Assembly: GCF_902859595.1 (NCBI RefSeq)
Contig: NZ_CADIJQ010000009.1
Span: 62,001-126,000 of the forward strand
Reading direction: 5' to 3'
DNA: 64,000 bases
DNA from: Achromobacter kerstersii
Lineage (GTDB): Bacteria > Pseudomonadota > Gammaproteobacteria > Burkholderiales > Burkholderiaceae_B
In this document: in pieces, positions 41,723 through 50,667 of the stretch
How positions within the stretch are numbered: position 1 is the first letter of the stretch
How the letters are laid out: each line of letters opens with the position of its first letter
The notes under the pieces: model-generated
Database searches by the model: none
Seen by the model: the letters and a program-made list of their open reading frames with translations, nothing else
What the model was told of the DNA's origin: nothing
Translations under genes and position numbers: made by a program

Positions 41723-42457
41723 TTATTGGCAGCTCATCTGGCGCAAACCCTCAACGTTGCGTATTTCCAGTTGCCGCCGGCTCACCTTGACCATGGACGC
41801 CACTTGCAGACGCGCGAGCACGCGGCAAACGGTTTCAACCTTCATGCCTAAATGGTTGGCGATATCCTCGCGCGTCATCTTCAGGGTGAACGCCAGCGGC
41901 GAGTAGCCGTTGGCGGCCATCTGCTCGGAAATGCCGATCAGAAAGCCAGCGACCCGCTCATCGGTGGTCATGCAGCCCAGGGTCAGCAACAGGCGGCAAT
42001 ACTGGTTTGAGTCGTGAGCAATCAGCCGATTGAATTGCTGGGCCACGTCGTAGTCCTTGCGGCAGTTGCCCATCAGTTCCGCATACGGCAGGATGCAGAC
42101 CAGCGAATCTTCCAGCGCGATGGCGTCGCAGGTGTGGATGCCCGTTTCGATCCCGTCCAGCCCCAGCAAGGCGCCCGCAACGGGGAACGCCGTGATCTGC
42201 TCTTGCCCCGACAGATTGGTGACACGCACCTTGGCTGATCCGGATCGAAGCTGATACAAATTCAACAGCGGATCACCCGCCCGATAGACAGGTTCTCCGC
42301 GATGCACCAGCTTCTGGCTGCGTACGGGGACGGGAATCTGAGGCGCGTACCCATCCGATACGGGGTTGCACAAATGCGCCATGACGCATAGCTCGCAGTT
42401 CGGGGGCACGGCCGTGCGCCAGGCTGGGCCGGTAGGATAAGCAACGATATTGTCCAT
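41723..42457 (-). CDS. fnr: FNR-type oxygen-sensing transcriptional regulator
   Basis: A 244-residue Crp/Fnr-family regulator. Four candidate [4Fe-4S] cysteines are present: Cys21, Cys24 and Cys30 (CELCVMAHLC) plus Cys110 (IHTCDA), the same spacing as E. coli FNR at the N-terminus. A cyclic-nucleotide-binding-like barrel and a dimer helix follow, then the HTH (TREDIANHLGMKVETVCRVL) whose E..xR recognition residues predict TTGAT/TTGAC boxes. It activates genes when oxygen is low. Four matching boxes lie in the following 9 kb. An RcsB-box-like palindrome is 155 bp upstream. Confidence 0.93.
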   Translation of the reverse strand: MDNIVAYPTGPAWRTAVPPNCELCVMAHLCNPVSDGYAPQIPVPVRSQKLVHRGEPVYRAGDPLLNLYQLRSGSAKVRVTNLSGQEQITAFPVAGALLGLDGIETGIHTCDAIALEDSLVCILPYAELMGNCRKDYDVAQQFNRLIAHDSNQYCRLLLTLGCMTTDERVAGFLIGISEQMAANGYSPLAFTLKMTREDIANHLGMKVETVCRVLARLQVASMVKVSRRQLEIRNVEGLRQMSCQ

Positions 42458-42610
42458 GGCTGCATCTCGCTAGGTCGTTCGATCGGAGCGATGCTTTGCT
42501 GAGGAAATGCGCGCTGCGCAACGCGGCAGGCTTTTCAGCAGTATCGGATGTCCGCCAGGCTCGCGCTATCAGCGCCGTTCGCCAGTTTTTGGCAGCGGTG
42601 CCTTACAAGC

Positions 42611-42626
42611 GTAGGAATATTCCTAC
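42611..42626. promoter_or_regulatory. Perfect 16-bp palindrome resembling an RcsB/RcsAB box
   Basis: GTAGGAATATTCCTAC, a perfect inverted repeat. Its core TAGGAATATTCCTA differs from the RcsAB-box consensus (TAAGAATATTCCTA) at only one position. It lies between the NarL/RcsB-type regulator stop (42636) and the fnr start (42457), so it could let that regulator control fnr. Confidence 0.7.
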
Positions 42627-42635
42627 ACGTTCCGC

Positions 42636-43289
42636 TTAGAGGTCCGGGAGATCTTGCTCGTTGATCAGCTGGTGCCGGATGGCATAACGCACCAGGTCCG
42701 TCTGATTGCGCAGGTTCATTTTCACCAGGATGCGGCTTTTGTAAGTGCTGACCGTCTTGACGCTCAGGAACAGGCGCCGGGCAATATCTGAATTGTTCAA
42801 GCCAGAGGCAAGATGGCGGAACACGGACAGTTCTCGATCTGACAGCAGCAAGTGGGGCAGTGCGCCGGTGTTGTCCTGCCGATCAAAGGCGATGCTTTCT
42901 GCCAGGGATGGGCTCAGATAGCGGCCGCCGCCCGCTACCTTCCGAACCGCCTGAACCAATTCTTCGGCGGCGATGTCTTTGGTCAGAAAGCCTGACGCGC
43001 CGGCTTTGATGGCCTGGATGGCGTATTGCTGTTCACCGTGCATGGTCAGCACCAGAATCGGCACGTCGGGATGGCCGCTCTTGATTTGACGGATTAGATC
43101 TACGCCGTTGCGGCCGGGCATGGACATATCGAGCACCAGCAGATCCCACGCCCGCTGTTCCAGCAGTTTCAGCGCTTCAGCGCCATTGGCGGCCTCGCCC
43201 TGAACGGAGATGTCGCCGGCCTGCTCAAGCAGGCGCCGTAGCCCTTCGCGCAGCAAGGTGTGGTCGTCTGCCAGCATGACGGTGATCAC
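42636..43289 (-). CDS. NarL/FixJ family response regulator
   Basis: A 217-residue regulator with a receiver domain (phosphoacceptor Asp54 in LVLDMSMPG, Lys in LTKDI) and a LuxR-type HTH (LSDRELSVFRHLASGLNNSD, then RLFLSVKTVSTYKSRILVKM). It is closest in type to the UvrY/RcsB group. Its start overlaps the upstream kinase stop by 4 bp. It sits next to fnr and a low-oxygen gene set, so it probably controls part of that set. Confidence 0.92.
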   Translation of the reverse strand: MITVMLADDHTLLREGLRRLLEQAGDISVQGEAANGAEALKLLEQRAWDLLVLDMSMPGRNGVDLIRQIKSGHPDVPILVLTMHGEQQYAIQAIKAGASGFLTKDIAAEELVQAVRKVAGGGRYLSPSLAESIAFDRQDNTGALPHLLLSDRELSVFRHLASGLNNSDIARRLFLSVKTVSTYKSRILVKMNLRNQTDLVRYAIRHQLINEQDLPDL

Positions 43290-44374
43290 GATGCCTCCCA
43301 GGGCGATTCGGGATGTTGCGCCGGCATGCGGGCATCCAGGCGGAATCCTTCCTTCTTGCGGGTAGTGATCGTCACATCACCATTAAGCAGCCGAACCCGT
43401 TCGCGTATACCTTGCAGGCCGAGCGACAGCGGCAGCTTCTTGGTCAGGCTTTCAGGCGCGGCGCCCACGCCGTTGTCCCGCACGGTCAGCGTGCATTGCG
43501 TGTCGTCACAGGTCAGGTGCAGTTGCACCTGCGTCGCCTGGGCATGCTTGGCGATATTGGTCAGCGCCTCTTGCACCACCCGAAACAAGGTCGTGGCGAC
43601 CCGTTTGGAGGGCTCGGCCGGGCCGATGTGGATCTCTGCATGCGTGTCGATGCCATAGCGCGATACAAAATTCGCCACAAGCCATTCGACGGCCGCGGCC
43701 AGCCCCAGGTCATCCAGCATGACGGGCCGCAGGTCAGAGGCAATACGCCGCAATGAAGCAAAGGTGGCCTTGATCACCTGGCGCATCGCACGAACCCGAT
43801 CCCGCGCGTCGTTGTCGTCGGGATCAAGGTTGGATTCCAGTTGGGACAGCTCCATGGTCAAGGCCGTCAGGCTCTGGCCAAGATCGTCGTGCAGCTCGCG
43901 GGCGATGTGTTTTTTTTCCTGCTCGCGCACATGCAGCAAGGCGTTGGACAGCCGGGTCAGTTCGTCCCGCGACGCGCGCAGCGCTTGGTCAACGCGCTGC
44001 CGCTCGGTAATGTCTCGCAGGAAGATCGACAGGAATACCCCCGATTCCGTTTTCGTCTGCGAGATAGAGGCTTCCATCGGAAACTCTTCGCCGTTGGACC
44101 GCAGCCCCCATAGCGGCGCGCCCAAGCCCATTTTCCGGTCGGACATGCCCGTATCTTTGAAACGGCTGACGTGCTTGGCATGCACCGTGCGAAAGCGCGC
44201 CGGTATCAAGATATCGAGGCTGGCGCCAATGGCCTGGTCGGCGTGGCACAGAAACACGCGCTCTGCCGCCGGGTTGAACATCACAATGCGTTGATGCTCG
44301 TCGATTGTGATGATCGGTTCGGTTGCGGACTGGATGATATCGAGCAGCGGAGGCGCGCTAGGCGAGGGCGTCAT
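43286..44374 (-). CDS. Cytosolic PAS-domain sensor kinase (NarX/DegS-type HisKA_3)
   Basis: A 362-residue kinase without transmembrane segments. A PAS domain (about 10-125, ending FLRDITERQ) is followed by HisKA_3 with phospho-His162 (ARELHDDLGQSLTAL) and an ATPase domain (VVQEALTNIAKHAQA; DNGVGAAPE; LGLQGIRERV). PAS residue His65 (RTVHAKHVSRF) aligns with the haem-binding His of FixL (RQEHDGYLQRY), so it may bind haem and sense oxygen, though many PAS domains share such a His. It is coupled with the NarL-type regulator and belongs to the low-oxygen locus. Confidence 0.88.
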   Translation of the reverse strand: MTPSPSAPPLLDIIQSATEPIITIDEHQRIVMFNPAAERVFLCHADQAIGASLDILIPARFRTVHAKHVSRFKDTGMSDRKMGLGAPLWGLRSNGEEFPMEASISQTKTESGVFLSIFLRDITERQRVDQALRASRDELTRLSNALLHVREQEKKHIARELHDDLGQSLTALTMELSQLESNLDPDDNDARDRVRAMRQVIKATFASLRRIASDLRPVMLDDLGLAAAVEWLVANFVSRYGIDTHAEIHIGPAEPSKRVATTLFRVVQEALTNIAKHAQATQVQLHLTCDDTQCTLTVRDNGVGAAPESLTKKLPLSLGLQGIRERVRLLNGDVTITTRKKEGFRLDARMPAQHPESPWEAS

Positions 44375-44504
44375 TGCAATGTGTGCGATGGATGCGAGCC
44401 AGCCTGGTTCGGGGAAAAATCATTGCAGCACACATTGCCGGGTGAAGCCATAGGCGCAGCGCGGCTGCGCCAAAAGCACTAGTGCGTTTACAGGGGCCGC
44501 ATCT

Positions 44505-44568
44505 GTGGGAGCAGCCGTGGGAGCAGCCTGTTGGAGCAGCCTGTTGGAGCAGCCCGTGGGAGCAATCC
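44505..44568. repeat. Five tandem 12-14-bp repeats downstream of the flavodoxin gene
   Basis: Units start at 44505, 44517, 44529, 44542 and 44555, with core GTGGGAGCAGCC or TGTTGGAGCAGCC. Units 1-2 are identical, and so are units 3-4, pointing to recent duplication. They are in the gap between the flavodoxin stop and the kinase gene. Confidence 0.8.
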
Positions 44569-44597
44569 GCTGGAGAAATCTGGTGGGAAACGCAGCG

Positions 44598-45119
44598 TCA
44601 GTCGATGGACGGTAGCAAGGGGGCGTTCCATCCGCCGGGGCCATCGGCGGCCAGCGTTTGCTCTCTGAAACGGCACAGAGACGCATCGCACTCTTCGGCA
44701 AGCACATCGTATTGTTTCAAGAGCAGAATCGAGCGCGGCTTGGCGCCTGCAATGGCCGCCATATCGTCCACGGCGCGAAACCCGCCATAACCCGACATGA
44801 CGACGATCACCGAATAGGCCTTGATCATTCGGCCCTGCGCTTTCAAGAACGAGCGCATCGGCGCGGCCAGCGCGCGCAGCCACACGGGGGCGATCAGCAC
44901 CACATGATCGAACTGGTCCAGCCCGGGGCCGTCATAGCGAAAGGCGGGGCTGCGCTTGAACAGGGTATCGACGACGCAGCGCAGATCTCCCCGCAATCCA
45001 AAACGCGGAGACGCGTCGCGGATTTCGTAGCTTGGCCATCCGCTGACGCTAGCCAGGCGTTCGGCGACGGTTCGCCCGGTTCCCGTACGGGAATAGAAGA
45101 AAATGCCGATGCGTGCCAT
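44598..45119 (-). CDS. Flavodoxin/flavodoxin-like (HemG-type) protein
   Basis: A 173-residue protein with a flavodoxin fold: FMN phosphate loop IFFYSRTGTGRTVAERLA near the N-terminus, LIAPVWLRALAAPMRSFL as the second FMN region, and VMSGYGGFRAVDDMA as the third. It would carry electrons in the cytoplasm or act as a flavin-dependent reductase. The start at 45119 has AAGGGG; the longer frame is rejected. It lies 28 bp downstream of the CBS gene and probably belongs to the same low-oxygen transcript. Confidence 0.88.
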   Translation of the reverse strand: MARIGIFFYSRTGTGRTVAERLASVSGWPSYEIRDASPRFGLRGDLRCVVDTLFKRSPAFRYDGPGLDQFDHVVLIAPVWLRALAAPMRSFLKAQGRMIKAYSVIVVMSGYGGFRAVDDMAAIAGAKPRSILLLKQYDVLAEECDASLCRFREQTLAADGPGGWNAPLLPSID

Positions 45120-45147
45120 GGTGTGTCCCCTTGCCGCAATGGCGGCA

Positions 45148-45603
45148 TCACGTCTCTTGAGCCAGCAGCGCTCGCAGAATGTCGCGCCGGCTGACCACGC
45201 CGACCAGTTTTCCCGCCCGGGTGACGGGAACGCGCTTGATGCCGCGCTTGAGCAACACGTCCGCAATCGTTGCCAGATCGGCGGTTTCCTCCACCGTGAT
45301 GGCGGGCCGGCTCATCACTGCGGACGCGGTTTGCTCGCTGAGCTGCAGGCTGTGCAGAAACTCCAGATTCAGCGCCTCGCCCTCGGCAAGCAAAGTCAGC
45401 CAGTGGTCCAGTTTCTTCTGATGCACGCTGTCCTGACGCCGGATGAGATCGCCTTCAGTGACCACACCAATCAGTCCGCCATCGTCGCCGGTCACCATCA
45501 CGGCGCTGATATCGTGGTCGAGCATCGCATGCATGATCTGGGAAACAGGCGTTCGGGCCGTCACGCAATAGGGGTCAGGGGTCATGAGTTCGTGCGCAAG
45601 CAT
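45148..45603 (-). CDS. CBS-domain protein
   Basis: A 151-residue protein made of two CBS motifs (LAHELMTPDPYCVTARTPVS at the start and VMSRPAITVEETADLATIAD in the second half), each forming an adenosyl-nucleotide-binding Bateman module. A GGAG site precedes ATG 45603. An FNR-type promoter lies upstream: box 45685-45698 and -10 TATAGA (45660-45655 on the minus strand). It may sense energy charge and regulate partners under low oxygen. The partner is unknown. Confidence 0.92.
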   Translation of the reverse strand: MLAHELMTPDPYCVTARTPVSQIMHAMLDHDISAVMVTGDDGGLIGVVTEGDLIRRQDSVHQKKLDHWLTLLAEGEALNLEFLHSLQLSEQTASAVMSRPAITVEETADLATIADVLLKRGIKRVPVTRAGKLVGVVSRRDILRALLAQET

Positions 45604-45654
45604 GGCTGTTCTCCGGGAGGGCAGAGGCGTACCCTGTCCTGTGAAATCGTCATC

Positions 45655-45698
45655 TCTATAGTGATCCCTCAAGGGCGGCGGAACTTGATTTTGGTCAA
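45655..45698 (-). promoter_or_regulatory. FNR box and -10 element of the CBS gene
   Basis: TTGAT-TTTG-GTCAA at 45685-45698 (one mismatch to TTGAT-N4-ATCAA) and a minus-strand -10 TATAGA at 45660-45655. The box centre to the -10 start is 31.5 bp, the class II geometry (box at -41.5). Confidence 0.75.
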
Positions 45699-45748
45699 GC
45701 AAGGGTTGTGGGCGGGTCGCGATCACGAGGTGCCGTTACGAGGTGCCA

Positions 45749-46207
45749 TCACGACGCGCCTTCGGGGGCGCGCACCAGCAGCACGGGAACCGGTGAGGTT
45801 CGCAGGATGCCTTCGGCGCTGCTGCCCAATACCATGCGGCGCACGCCGCGGCGGCCGTGCGTCCCGACGACGATCAGGTCTGCCTGCCAACTGACGGCCT
45901 CGTCCACCACCCGTTGCGCCACGGTCTTGGCCAGGTTTTCATAGAGCACGGTGTCGGTCTGAAGCCCTTGCGCGCGCGCCGTGGTCTGCGCCTTGGCCAG
46001 GAGGTCGGCGCCGTTTTTCTGAAGCAGGTCCAGCAATTCGCCCGCGTAATTGCCGTAGGAGTCGGCGGCCAGGGCAAAGGACAATTCGTCGATCACATGG
46101 ATCAGGCGCAGCCTGCCATGGGTCAGCATCGCCAGGCGCATCGCCTCTTTCAAGCCAAGTTCCGAGGTCGGGCTTCCATCAATGGGCACCAGAATGCGTT
46201 CATACAT
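45749..46207 (-). CDS. Universal stress protein (UspA family)
   Basis: A 152-residue single-domain Usp. The start YERILVPIDGSPTSELGLKE and the ATP-binding loop GTHGRRGVRRMVLGSSAEGI (G-x2-G-x9-G-S/T) indicate an ATP-binding type. It lies downstream of the phosphoketolase gene, but has its own FNR box (46265-46278). Such Usp proteins support survival in low oxygen. Confidence 0.93.
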   Translation of the reverse strand: MYERILVPIDGSPTSELGLKEAMRLAMLTHGRLRLIHVIDELSFALAADSYGNYAGELLDLLQKNGADLLAKAQTTARAQGLQTDTVLYENLAKTVAQRVVDEAVSWQADLIVVGTHGRRGVRRMVLGSSAEGILRTSPVPVLLVRAPEGAS

Positions 46208-46264
46208 GGCGAGTCTCCAGGCGGTGGCCGGGTACCCAGTATCGGCCCCTTGCGGGCTGCGACA

Positions 46265-46278
46265 TTGACCAGAGTCAA
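46265..46278 (-). promoter_or_regulatory. FNR box upstream of the universal stress gene
   Basis: A symmetric TTGAC-CAGA-GTCAA box, 58 bp upstream of start 46207. The phosphoketolase stop codon (46275-46277) forms part of the right half-site. The likely -10 is weaker (GATACT at 46243-46238), and the spacing to it is shorter than at the other boxes. Confidence 0.7.
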
Positions 46279-48659
46279 TGACGCAGCGGGCCTGCCGCCG
46301 GCCACTGCCAGTTCACAATGTCGTCTGAATCGATGCCTTCCGCCCGAGCCTGGGCGAGCGCCTGGGCTTGCAGCGCCAGCAGGGTTTGCATGTGCGCCGC
46401 CGAACACGTGCGCAGACGCGGGACGCGCTTGAGCACATCCATCGCCAGGCTGTAGCGGTCAATGCCATTCAGGATGGCGAGCTCGAACGGCGTGTTGACG
46501 TCGCCTTGCTCCCGGTAGCCGTGTACGTGGAAATTGGCGTGATTGCGGCGGCGGTAACAGAGCTTGTGGATCAGGGCGGGATAGGCGTGAAAGTTGAAAA
46601 TGACCGGCTTGTCCAGCGTGAACAGGCGGTCAAAGGCGTCGTCTGACAAGCCGTGCGGGTGTTGCTGATCGGGTATCAGCGTGAACAGGTCCACCACGTT
46701 GACGAAGCGAATTTTCAGCCCGCTGAACATCTGCTTGAGCATCGCCACGGCGGCCAACGCTTCCTGCGTGGGGATGTCGCCCGCGCAGGCGATGACGACA
46801 TCGGGTTCATGAGGCACGAACGTGCTGGCCCACTCCCACACGCCGATGCCTGCCTGGCAATGGCGCATGGCGTCCGGCCCGTTCAGATACGTCAGGTGCG
46901 GCTGCTTGTCGGCCACGATGACGTTGACATAGTCCACAGACCGCAGGCAATGATCCGTCACGCTCAGCAGGCAGTTCGTGTCCGGCGGCAGATAGATTCG
47001 GACAACATCAGGGCTCTTGTTGGCCACCACATCCAGAAAGCCGGGGTCCTGATGGCTAAACCCGTTGTGGTCCTGGCGCCAGACCAGCGAGGTAATCAGC
47101 AAATTCAGTGACGGCACGGGCGTGCGCCAGTCCACCAGGTGTTTAGCCTTGTCCAGCCACTTCGCGTGCTGATTGAACATCGAATCAATGACGTGGGCGA
47201 ATGCCTCATACGTGGAAAGCAGGCCATGCCGGCCCGTCAGCACATAGCCTTCCAGCCACCCCTCCAGCGTTTGTTCACTCAGAATTTCCATGACGCGGCC
47301 CGTGGGTGACAGGTTGCCGCCGTCGGCATCGCTGTCGAGCAGTTGCGCCATCCACGTCTTGCCAGAGGCGTCATAGATGGCGGACAGCCGGTTGCTGGCG
47401 GTTTCGTCCGGCCCGAACACCCGGAACCGGTCCAGGTTCATGCGCATCACGTCGCGCAGGTATTCCCCGAGCACCTGCGTGGCCTGCGCCGTGTGCACGC
47501 CTGGCTGCGGCACGGCGATCTGATGCCCGGCGATGTCGGGAAGTTCAAGCGCCCGGCGCAAGTTTCCGCCATTGGCATGGGGGTTGGCGCTGATGCGCCG
47601 ATGGCCGGCGGGCGCCAGGGCGCGCAATTCCGGTATCAGCCTGCCCGCCGCGTCAAACAGTTTTTCGGGGCCATAACTGCTGAGCCACTCGGCCAGCACA
47701 TGCAGCTCGTCAGCGCGGCCTGCCGGGTCGGACACCGGTATCTGATGCGCCCGCCAGGAATCTTCAACCGCGTGGCCGTGCACGCGTTGCGGCCCCGTCC
47801 AGCCCTTGGGCGTGCGTAAGACGATCATCGGCCAGCAAGGCCGCGTCTTGGGGCCGCTTGCGCGCGCACGCGCCTGGATGCCGTGGATATCCGCCACGCA
47901 CTGGTCCAGGGCGCGCGCCATCTTGCGATGCATGGCGGGCGCGTCGGACCCTTCGACGAAAATCGGCCGATACCCGTAGCCTTCGAACAGCGCAAGCAGC
48001 TCGGCATGCGGAATGCGAGCCAGGATGGCGGGGTTGGCGATCTTGTATCCGTTCAGATGCAGAATAGGAAGCACCGCACCGTCGCGCGCCGGATTCAGAA
48101 ACTTGCTGGAGTGCCATGACGCCGCAAGGGCTCCGGTCTCGGCTTCGCCATCGCCAATCATCGCGGCCACGATGAGATCGGGGTTGTCGAACGCCGCGCC
48201 AAACGCGTGCGACAAGCTGTAGCCCAGCTCGCCGCCTTCGTGAATGGAGCCGGGCGTATGAGGCGAACAATGCGATCCGACACCGCCTGGCGCCGAGAAC
48301 TTCTGGAATAGCCGGAGCATCCCGGCTTCATCTTGCGAGCACTCGGGATAGCGTTCCGAATAGTGCCCCTCCAGATAGGCGTGCGCGAGCACCGCCGCTG
48401 CCCCATGCCCCGGGCCGCACACATACATCAGGTTGAGGTCGTGCTCGACAATCAGCCGATTCAAGTGCGTGAGCGTGAAGGACTGCCCCGGGCAGGTACC
48501 CCAGTGGCCAAGAATCCGGCGCTTGATGTGATCCGCGTGCAGCGGCCTTCTCAGCAACGCGTTGTCACGCAGATAAAGCATGCCGGCGCACAGGTAATTG
48601 CTGGCCTGCCAGTAGGCGTGGATGCGGTCCAGCTGGGTGTTCGGCGATGCGCTAGTCAT
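46275..48659 (-). CDS. xfp: Phosphoketolase (xylulose-5-P/fructose-6-P)
   Basis: A 794-residue TPP enzyme of normal phosphoketolase length. It splits xylulose-5-phosphate (and often fructose-6-phosphate) to acetyl phosphate and a sugar phosphate. The TPP motif is seen ([14 protein letters not shown]), as is [25 protein letters not shown]-type [14 protein letters not shown] and the C-terminal domain ending with the RPR-like region. AAGGG precedes ATG 48659, which overlaps the L,D-transpeptidase stop (ATGA). It yields acetyl-P for ATP without O2, consistent with the FNR setting. Confidence 0.96.
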   Translation of the reverse strand: MTSASPNTQLDRIHAYWQASNYLCAGMLYLRDNALLRRPLHADHIKRRILGHWGTCPGQSFTLTHLNRLIVEHDLNLMYVCGPGHGAAAVLAHAYLEGHYSERYPECSQDEAGMLRLFQKFSAPGGVGSHCSPHTPGSIHEGGELGYSLSHAFGAAFDNPDLIVAAMIGDGEAETGALAASWHSSKFLNPARDGAVLPILHLNGYKIANPAILARIPHAELLALFEGYGYRPIFVEGSDAPAMHRKMARALDQCVADIHGIQARARASGPKTRPCWPMIVLRTPKGWTGPQRVHGHAVEDSWRAHQIPVSDPAGRADELHVLAEWLSSYGPEKLFDAAGRLIPELRALAPAGHRRISANPHANGGNLRRALELPDIAGHQIAVPQPGVHTAQATQVLGEYLRDVMRMNLDRFRVFGPDETASNRLSAIYDASGKTWMAQLLDSDADGGNLSPTGRVMEILSEQTLEGWLEGYVLTGRHGLLSTYEAFAHVIDSMFNQHAKWLDKAKHLVDWRTPVPSLNLLITSLVWRQDHNGFSHQDPGFLDVVANKSPDVVRIYLPPDTNCLLSVTDHCLRSVDYVNVIVADKQPHLTYLNGPDAMRHCQAGIGVWEWASTFVPHEPDVVIACAGDIPTQEALAAVAMLKQMFSGLKIRFVNVVDLFTLIPDQQHPHGLSDDAFDRLFTLDKPVIFNFHAYPALIHKLCYRRRNHANFHVHGYREQGDVNTPFELAILNGIDRYSLAMDVLKRVPRLRTCSAAHMQTLLALQAQALAQARAEGIDSDDIVNWQWPAAGPLRH

Positions 48660-49492
48660 GGTTTTCCCTTCGTGTGGCCGGGGGCCAGCGACCAGGCGGG
48701 GCGCCCATCGCGCACGGTTTCAACAACGATAAGGTAACGCCCCGCGCCATAGGCAGGCGTTCGGTCGCGCCGCAACACCCAAGGCGTGGAAACGAGGTCG
48801 GCGGCGAGTTCGTAGTCGGCGTCCAACAGGCCCAGCCGGTCGATCAACTGATTGAGCGTTGCCGGAATCCGGATGCACCCTTTGGACTGCGGCGTGCCTA
48901 GTTTGGACTCCAGCAGAGACGGGTCTGTCGCATGCATCTGCAAGCGCATCGTGCTCACACCATCCGTGGTCCAGCCCTGGCGGGCCTGTTGCCAGCCCAA
49001 GTCGTAGACGCGCATGCCTTTTGCGCCATAGCCAAGAATGCCATTGGCGTTCTTCGTCCCCTCGGCGCGGAAATCGGGGTTATTCAAGTTGTGCGCGAAT
49101 ACGCCCGTTGGGGTTTCGAAATGATCGAACTGGCCGACCCGGCCCGTGGACACCGGGGCCGCGCCTATGTAAGTGGCCGGGGCAGCAGGGCGCATCCAGT
49201 AGAGCATCGCGGCCTGCACTTTCACATGCCGGTCCACAACGAGCACATATTGGGGGCCTAACAAATCGATGCCCGCCATTTGCAGCGTTTGCAAGGCCAG
49301 GTTGGCATAGCGCGTCTGCTCGTCGGCGGGCAGGGCCAGCGCAGGGGTGACCTCTTGGCGGAAGGCGCGCTCGACGTCCTCGACCGAGACTTGCGCCCAG
49401 GCCGTCACGTTGCCGGCCAGGGGCGCGGCAACCATTGCACCCGCGGTCACCCACGCCGGTATGGCGCGACGCTGGAGGGGCCGCGGACTCAT
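48656..49492 (-). CDS. L,D-transpeptidase (YkuD family)
   Basis: A 278-residue exported enzyme with a signal peptide ([19 protein letters not shown]). The YkuD catalytic motif is [14 protein letters not shown] with the active-site Cys; the upstream His is in [11 protein letters not shown]. It cross-links peptidoglycan or attaches proteins to it in the periplasm. It sits between a Usp gene (10 bp upstream) and phosphoketolase, whose start overlaps its stop. The coupling of a cell-wall enzyme to a carbon-metabolism enzyme is odd. Confidence 0.92.
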   Translation of the reverse strand: MSPRPLQRRAIPAWVTAGAMVAAPLAGNVTAWAQVSVEDVERAFRQEVTPALALPADEQTRYANLALQTLQMAGIDLLGPQYVLVVDRHVKVQAAMLYWMRPAAPATYIGAAPVSTGRVGQFDHFETPTGVFAHNLNNPDFRAEGTKNANGILGYGAKGMRVYDLGWQQARQGWTTDGVSTMRLQMHATDPSLLESKLGTPQSKGCIRIPATLNQLIDRLGLLDADYELAADLVSTPWVLRRDRTPAYGAGRYLIVVETVRDGRPAWSLAPGHTKGKP

Positions 49493-49502
49493 GCGCTTTG
49501 GC

Positions 49503-49928
49503 CTAATTGATCAGGACGACCGGGATATGGATGGTGTGCAGCACCTTCAACGCCACCGATCCCAGCAGCAGGCTCCCCGCCGCGCCCAGTCCACGTGAGC
49601 CCATGATGATGTGGTCACATTGATGCTCGGTGGCGTACGCCTTGATCGATTCGGCAATGTGGCCAACCCGAAGCGCCTCTTGATACATCACCCCCGCCTT
49701 GTCCAGCGCCACCTTGGCGTCGGCCAGCGCCATCTTGGCCTCGTCCAGGTAGTACTCCTGAATCATGTCCTTGGAAACAAAGCCCAGCACCGTCCCGGAA
49801 ACGATGGGAGGTTGCACGTTGAGCAGGTGCAGGGTGCAGGGGCCATTTTCGCGGACGTGGTCAATCATGTAGCCCACGGCGCGTAACGAGTTGGCCGAGC
49901 CGTCTACGGGAATCAGAACGTTTTTCAC
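49503..49928 (-). CDS. Universal stress protein (UspA family)
   Basis: A 141-residue single-domain Usp. It begins NVLIPVDGSANSLRAVGYMI and has the ATP-loop GSRGLGAAGSLLLGSVALKV, in which the final Ser/Thr motif is shorter than in the other two paralogues. It is the first gene of a minus-strand transcript continuing into the transpeptidase and phosphoketolase. An FNR box lies 86 bp upstream (50014-50027). Confidence 0.92.
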   Translation of the reverse strand: MKNVLIPVDGSANSLRAVGYMIDHVRENGPCTLHLLNVQPPIVSGTVLGFVSKDMIQEYYLDEAKMALADAKVALDKAGVMYQEALRVGHIAESIKAYATEHQCDHIIMGSRGLGAAGSLLLGSVALKVLHTIHIPVVLIN

Positions 49929-50013
49929 GATGCCTCCGGAGTGCTGGGATGGTCTTCGTCAGAAGGCCGTTTGTGGTTTGAACTCCATCATGGCACTGCG
50001 GTGATGAATTCCA

Positions 50014-50027
50014 TTGACGCCGGTCAA
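50014..50027 (-). promoter_or_regulatory. FNR box upstream of the usp/transpeptidase/phosphoketolase operon
   Basis: A symmetric TTGAC-GCCG-GTCAA box, 86 bp upstream of start 49928. A -10-like CATGAT lies at 49992-49987 on the minus strand, with shorter spacing than at the two strongest promoters. Confidence 0.7.
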
Positions 50028-50083
50028 CTTCATTGCAACCCGGCTGCATGGCGCAGGGGCAGATCTTCGTCCCCGTTTTCGAA

Positions 50084-50127
50084 TTGACAATGGTCAACAT
50101 GCGTTGATCGCGATAGCGCACTATAGG
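50084..50127 (+). promoter_or_regulatory. FNR box and -10 element of the rightward usp gene
   Basis: TTGAC-AATG-GTCAA at 50084-50097 and -10 TATAGG at 50122-50127. The box centre lies 31.5 bp from the -10 start, the same spacing as upstream of the CBS gene, consistent with a class II FNR promoter starting near 50132. Confidence 0.8.
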
Positions 50128-50172
50128 ACTCAAGGCATGGGGCGATGCCGCGCCCCCAGCAAGGACGAGATC

Positions 50173-50622
50173 ATGTACACACGCATCATTGTCGCGGTTG
50201 ATAGCAGCCACGCATCCAATCGGGCTCTGGACGAAGCCATCAAGATCGCAAAGGGGGCGCACGCGACGCTGCGCATCATCCATGTGCTGGATGACCTGTC
50301 GCTCTTTATTGCCACCAACCCCTACGCGGGCTACTACACGGGCGAGCTGATCGAGAATCTGAAGCAGGAAGGCGTGAAGATTCTGGACCAAGCGCGCACG
50401 CGCGCCACCGCGGCAGAACTGCCGGTGGAAACGGTGCTTTACGATGATCTGGGCTTGCCGGTGGAAGAGCGAATTGTGATGGCCGCCCGGGACTGGCCAG
50501 CCGACCTGATCGTGATGGGCACACACGGTCGGCGTGGCGTGACGCGCGCAATGCTGGGCAGCAGCGCCGAAGCCGTGCTGCGCACCTCTCCTGTTCCCGT
50601 ATTGCTGGTCCGTACGCCGTGA
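50173..50622 (+). CDS. Universal stress protein (UspA family)
   Basis: A 149-residue single-domain Usp (YTRIIVAVDSSHASNRALDE; ATP loop GTHGRRGVTRAMLGSSAEAV), closely resembling the one at 45749. The start at 50173 follows AAGGACGAG; the longer frame upstream would read through the FNR box and is rejected. It is divergent from the usp gene at 49503, and both share an FNR-controlled intergenic region. A 51-residue ORF follows 45 bp downstream. Confidence 0.93.
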   Translation: MYTRIIVAVDSSHASNRALDEAIKIAKGAHATLRIIHVLDDLSLFIATNPYAGYYTGELIENLKQEGVKILDQARTRATAAELPVETVLYDDLGLPVEERIVMAARDWPADLIVMGTHGRRGVTRAMLGSSAEAVLRTSPVPVLLVRTP

Positions 50623-50667
50623 CGGGCGGCTCAACCGATCCCTGATCCACAACCCCTGGAGATCAAC

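Noticed and set aside
44453..44471. A stem-loop GGCGCAGC-GCG-GCTGCGCC as terminator
   Set aside because: No T-tract follows in either direction, and it is near the kinase start, not near a gene end in a suitable orientation.
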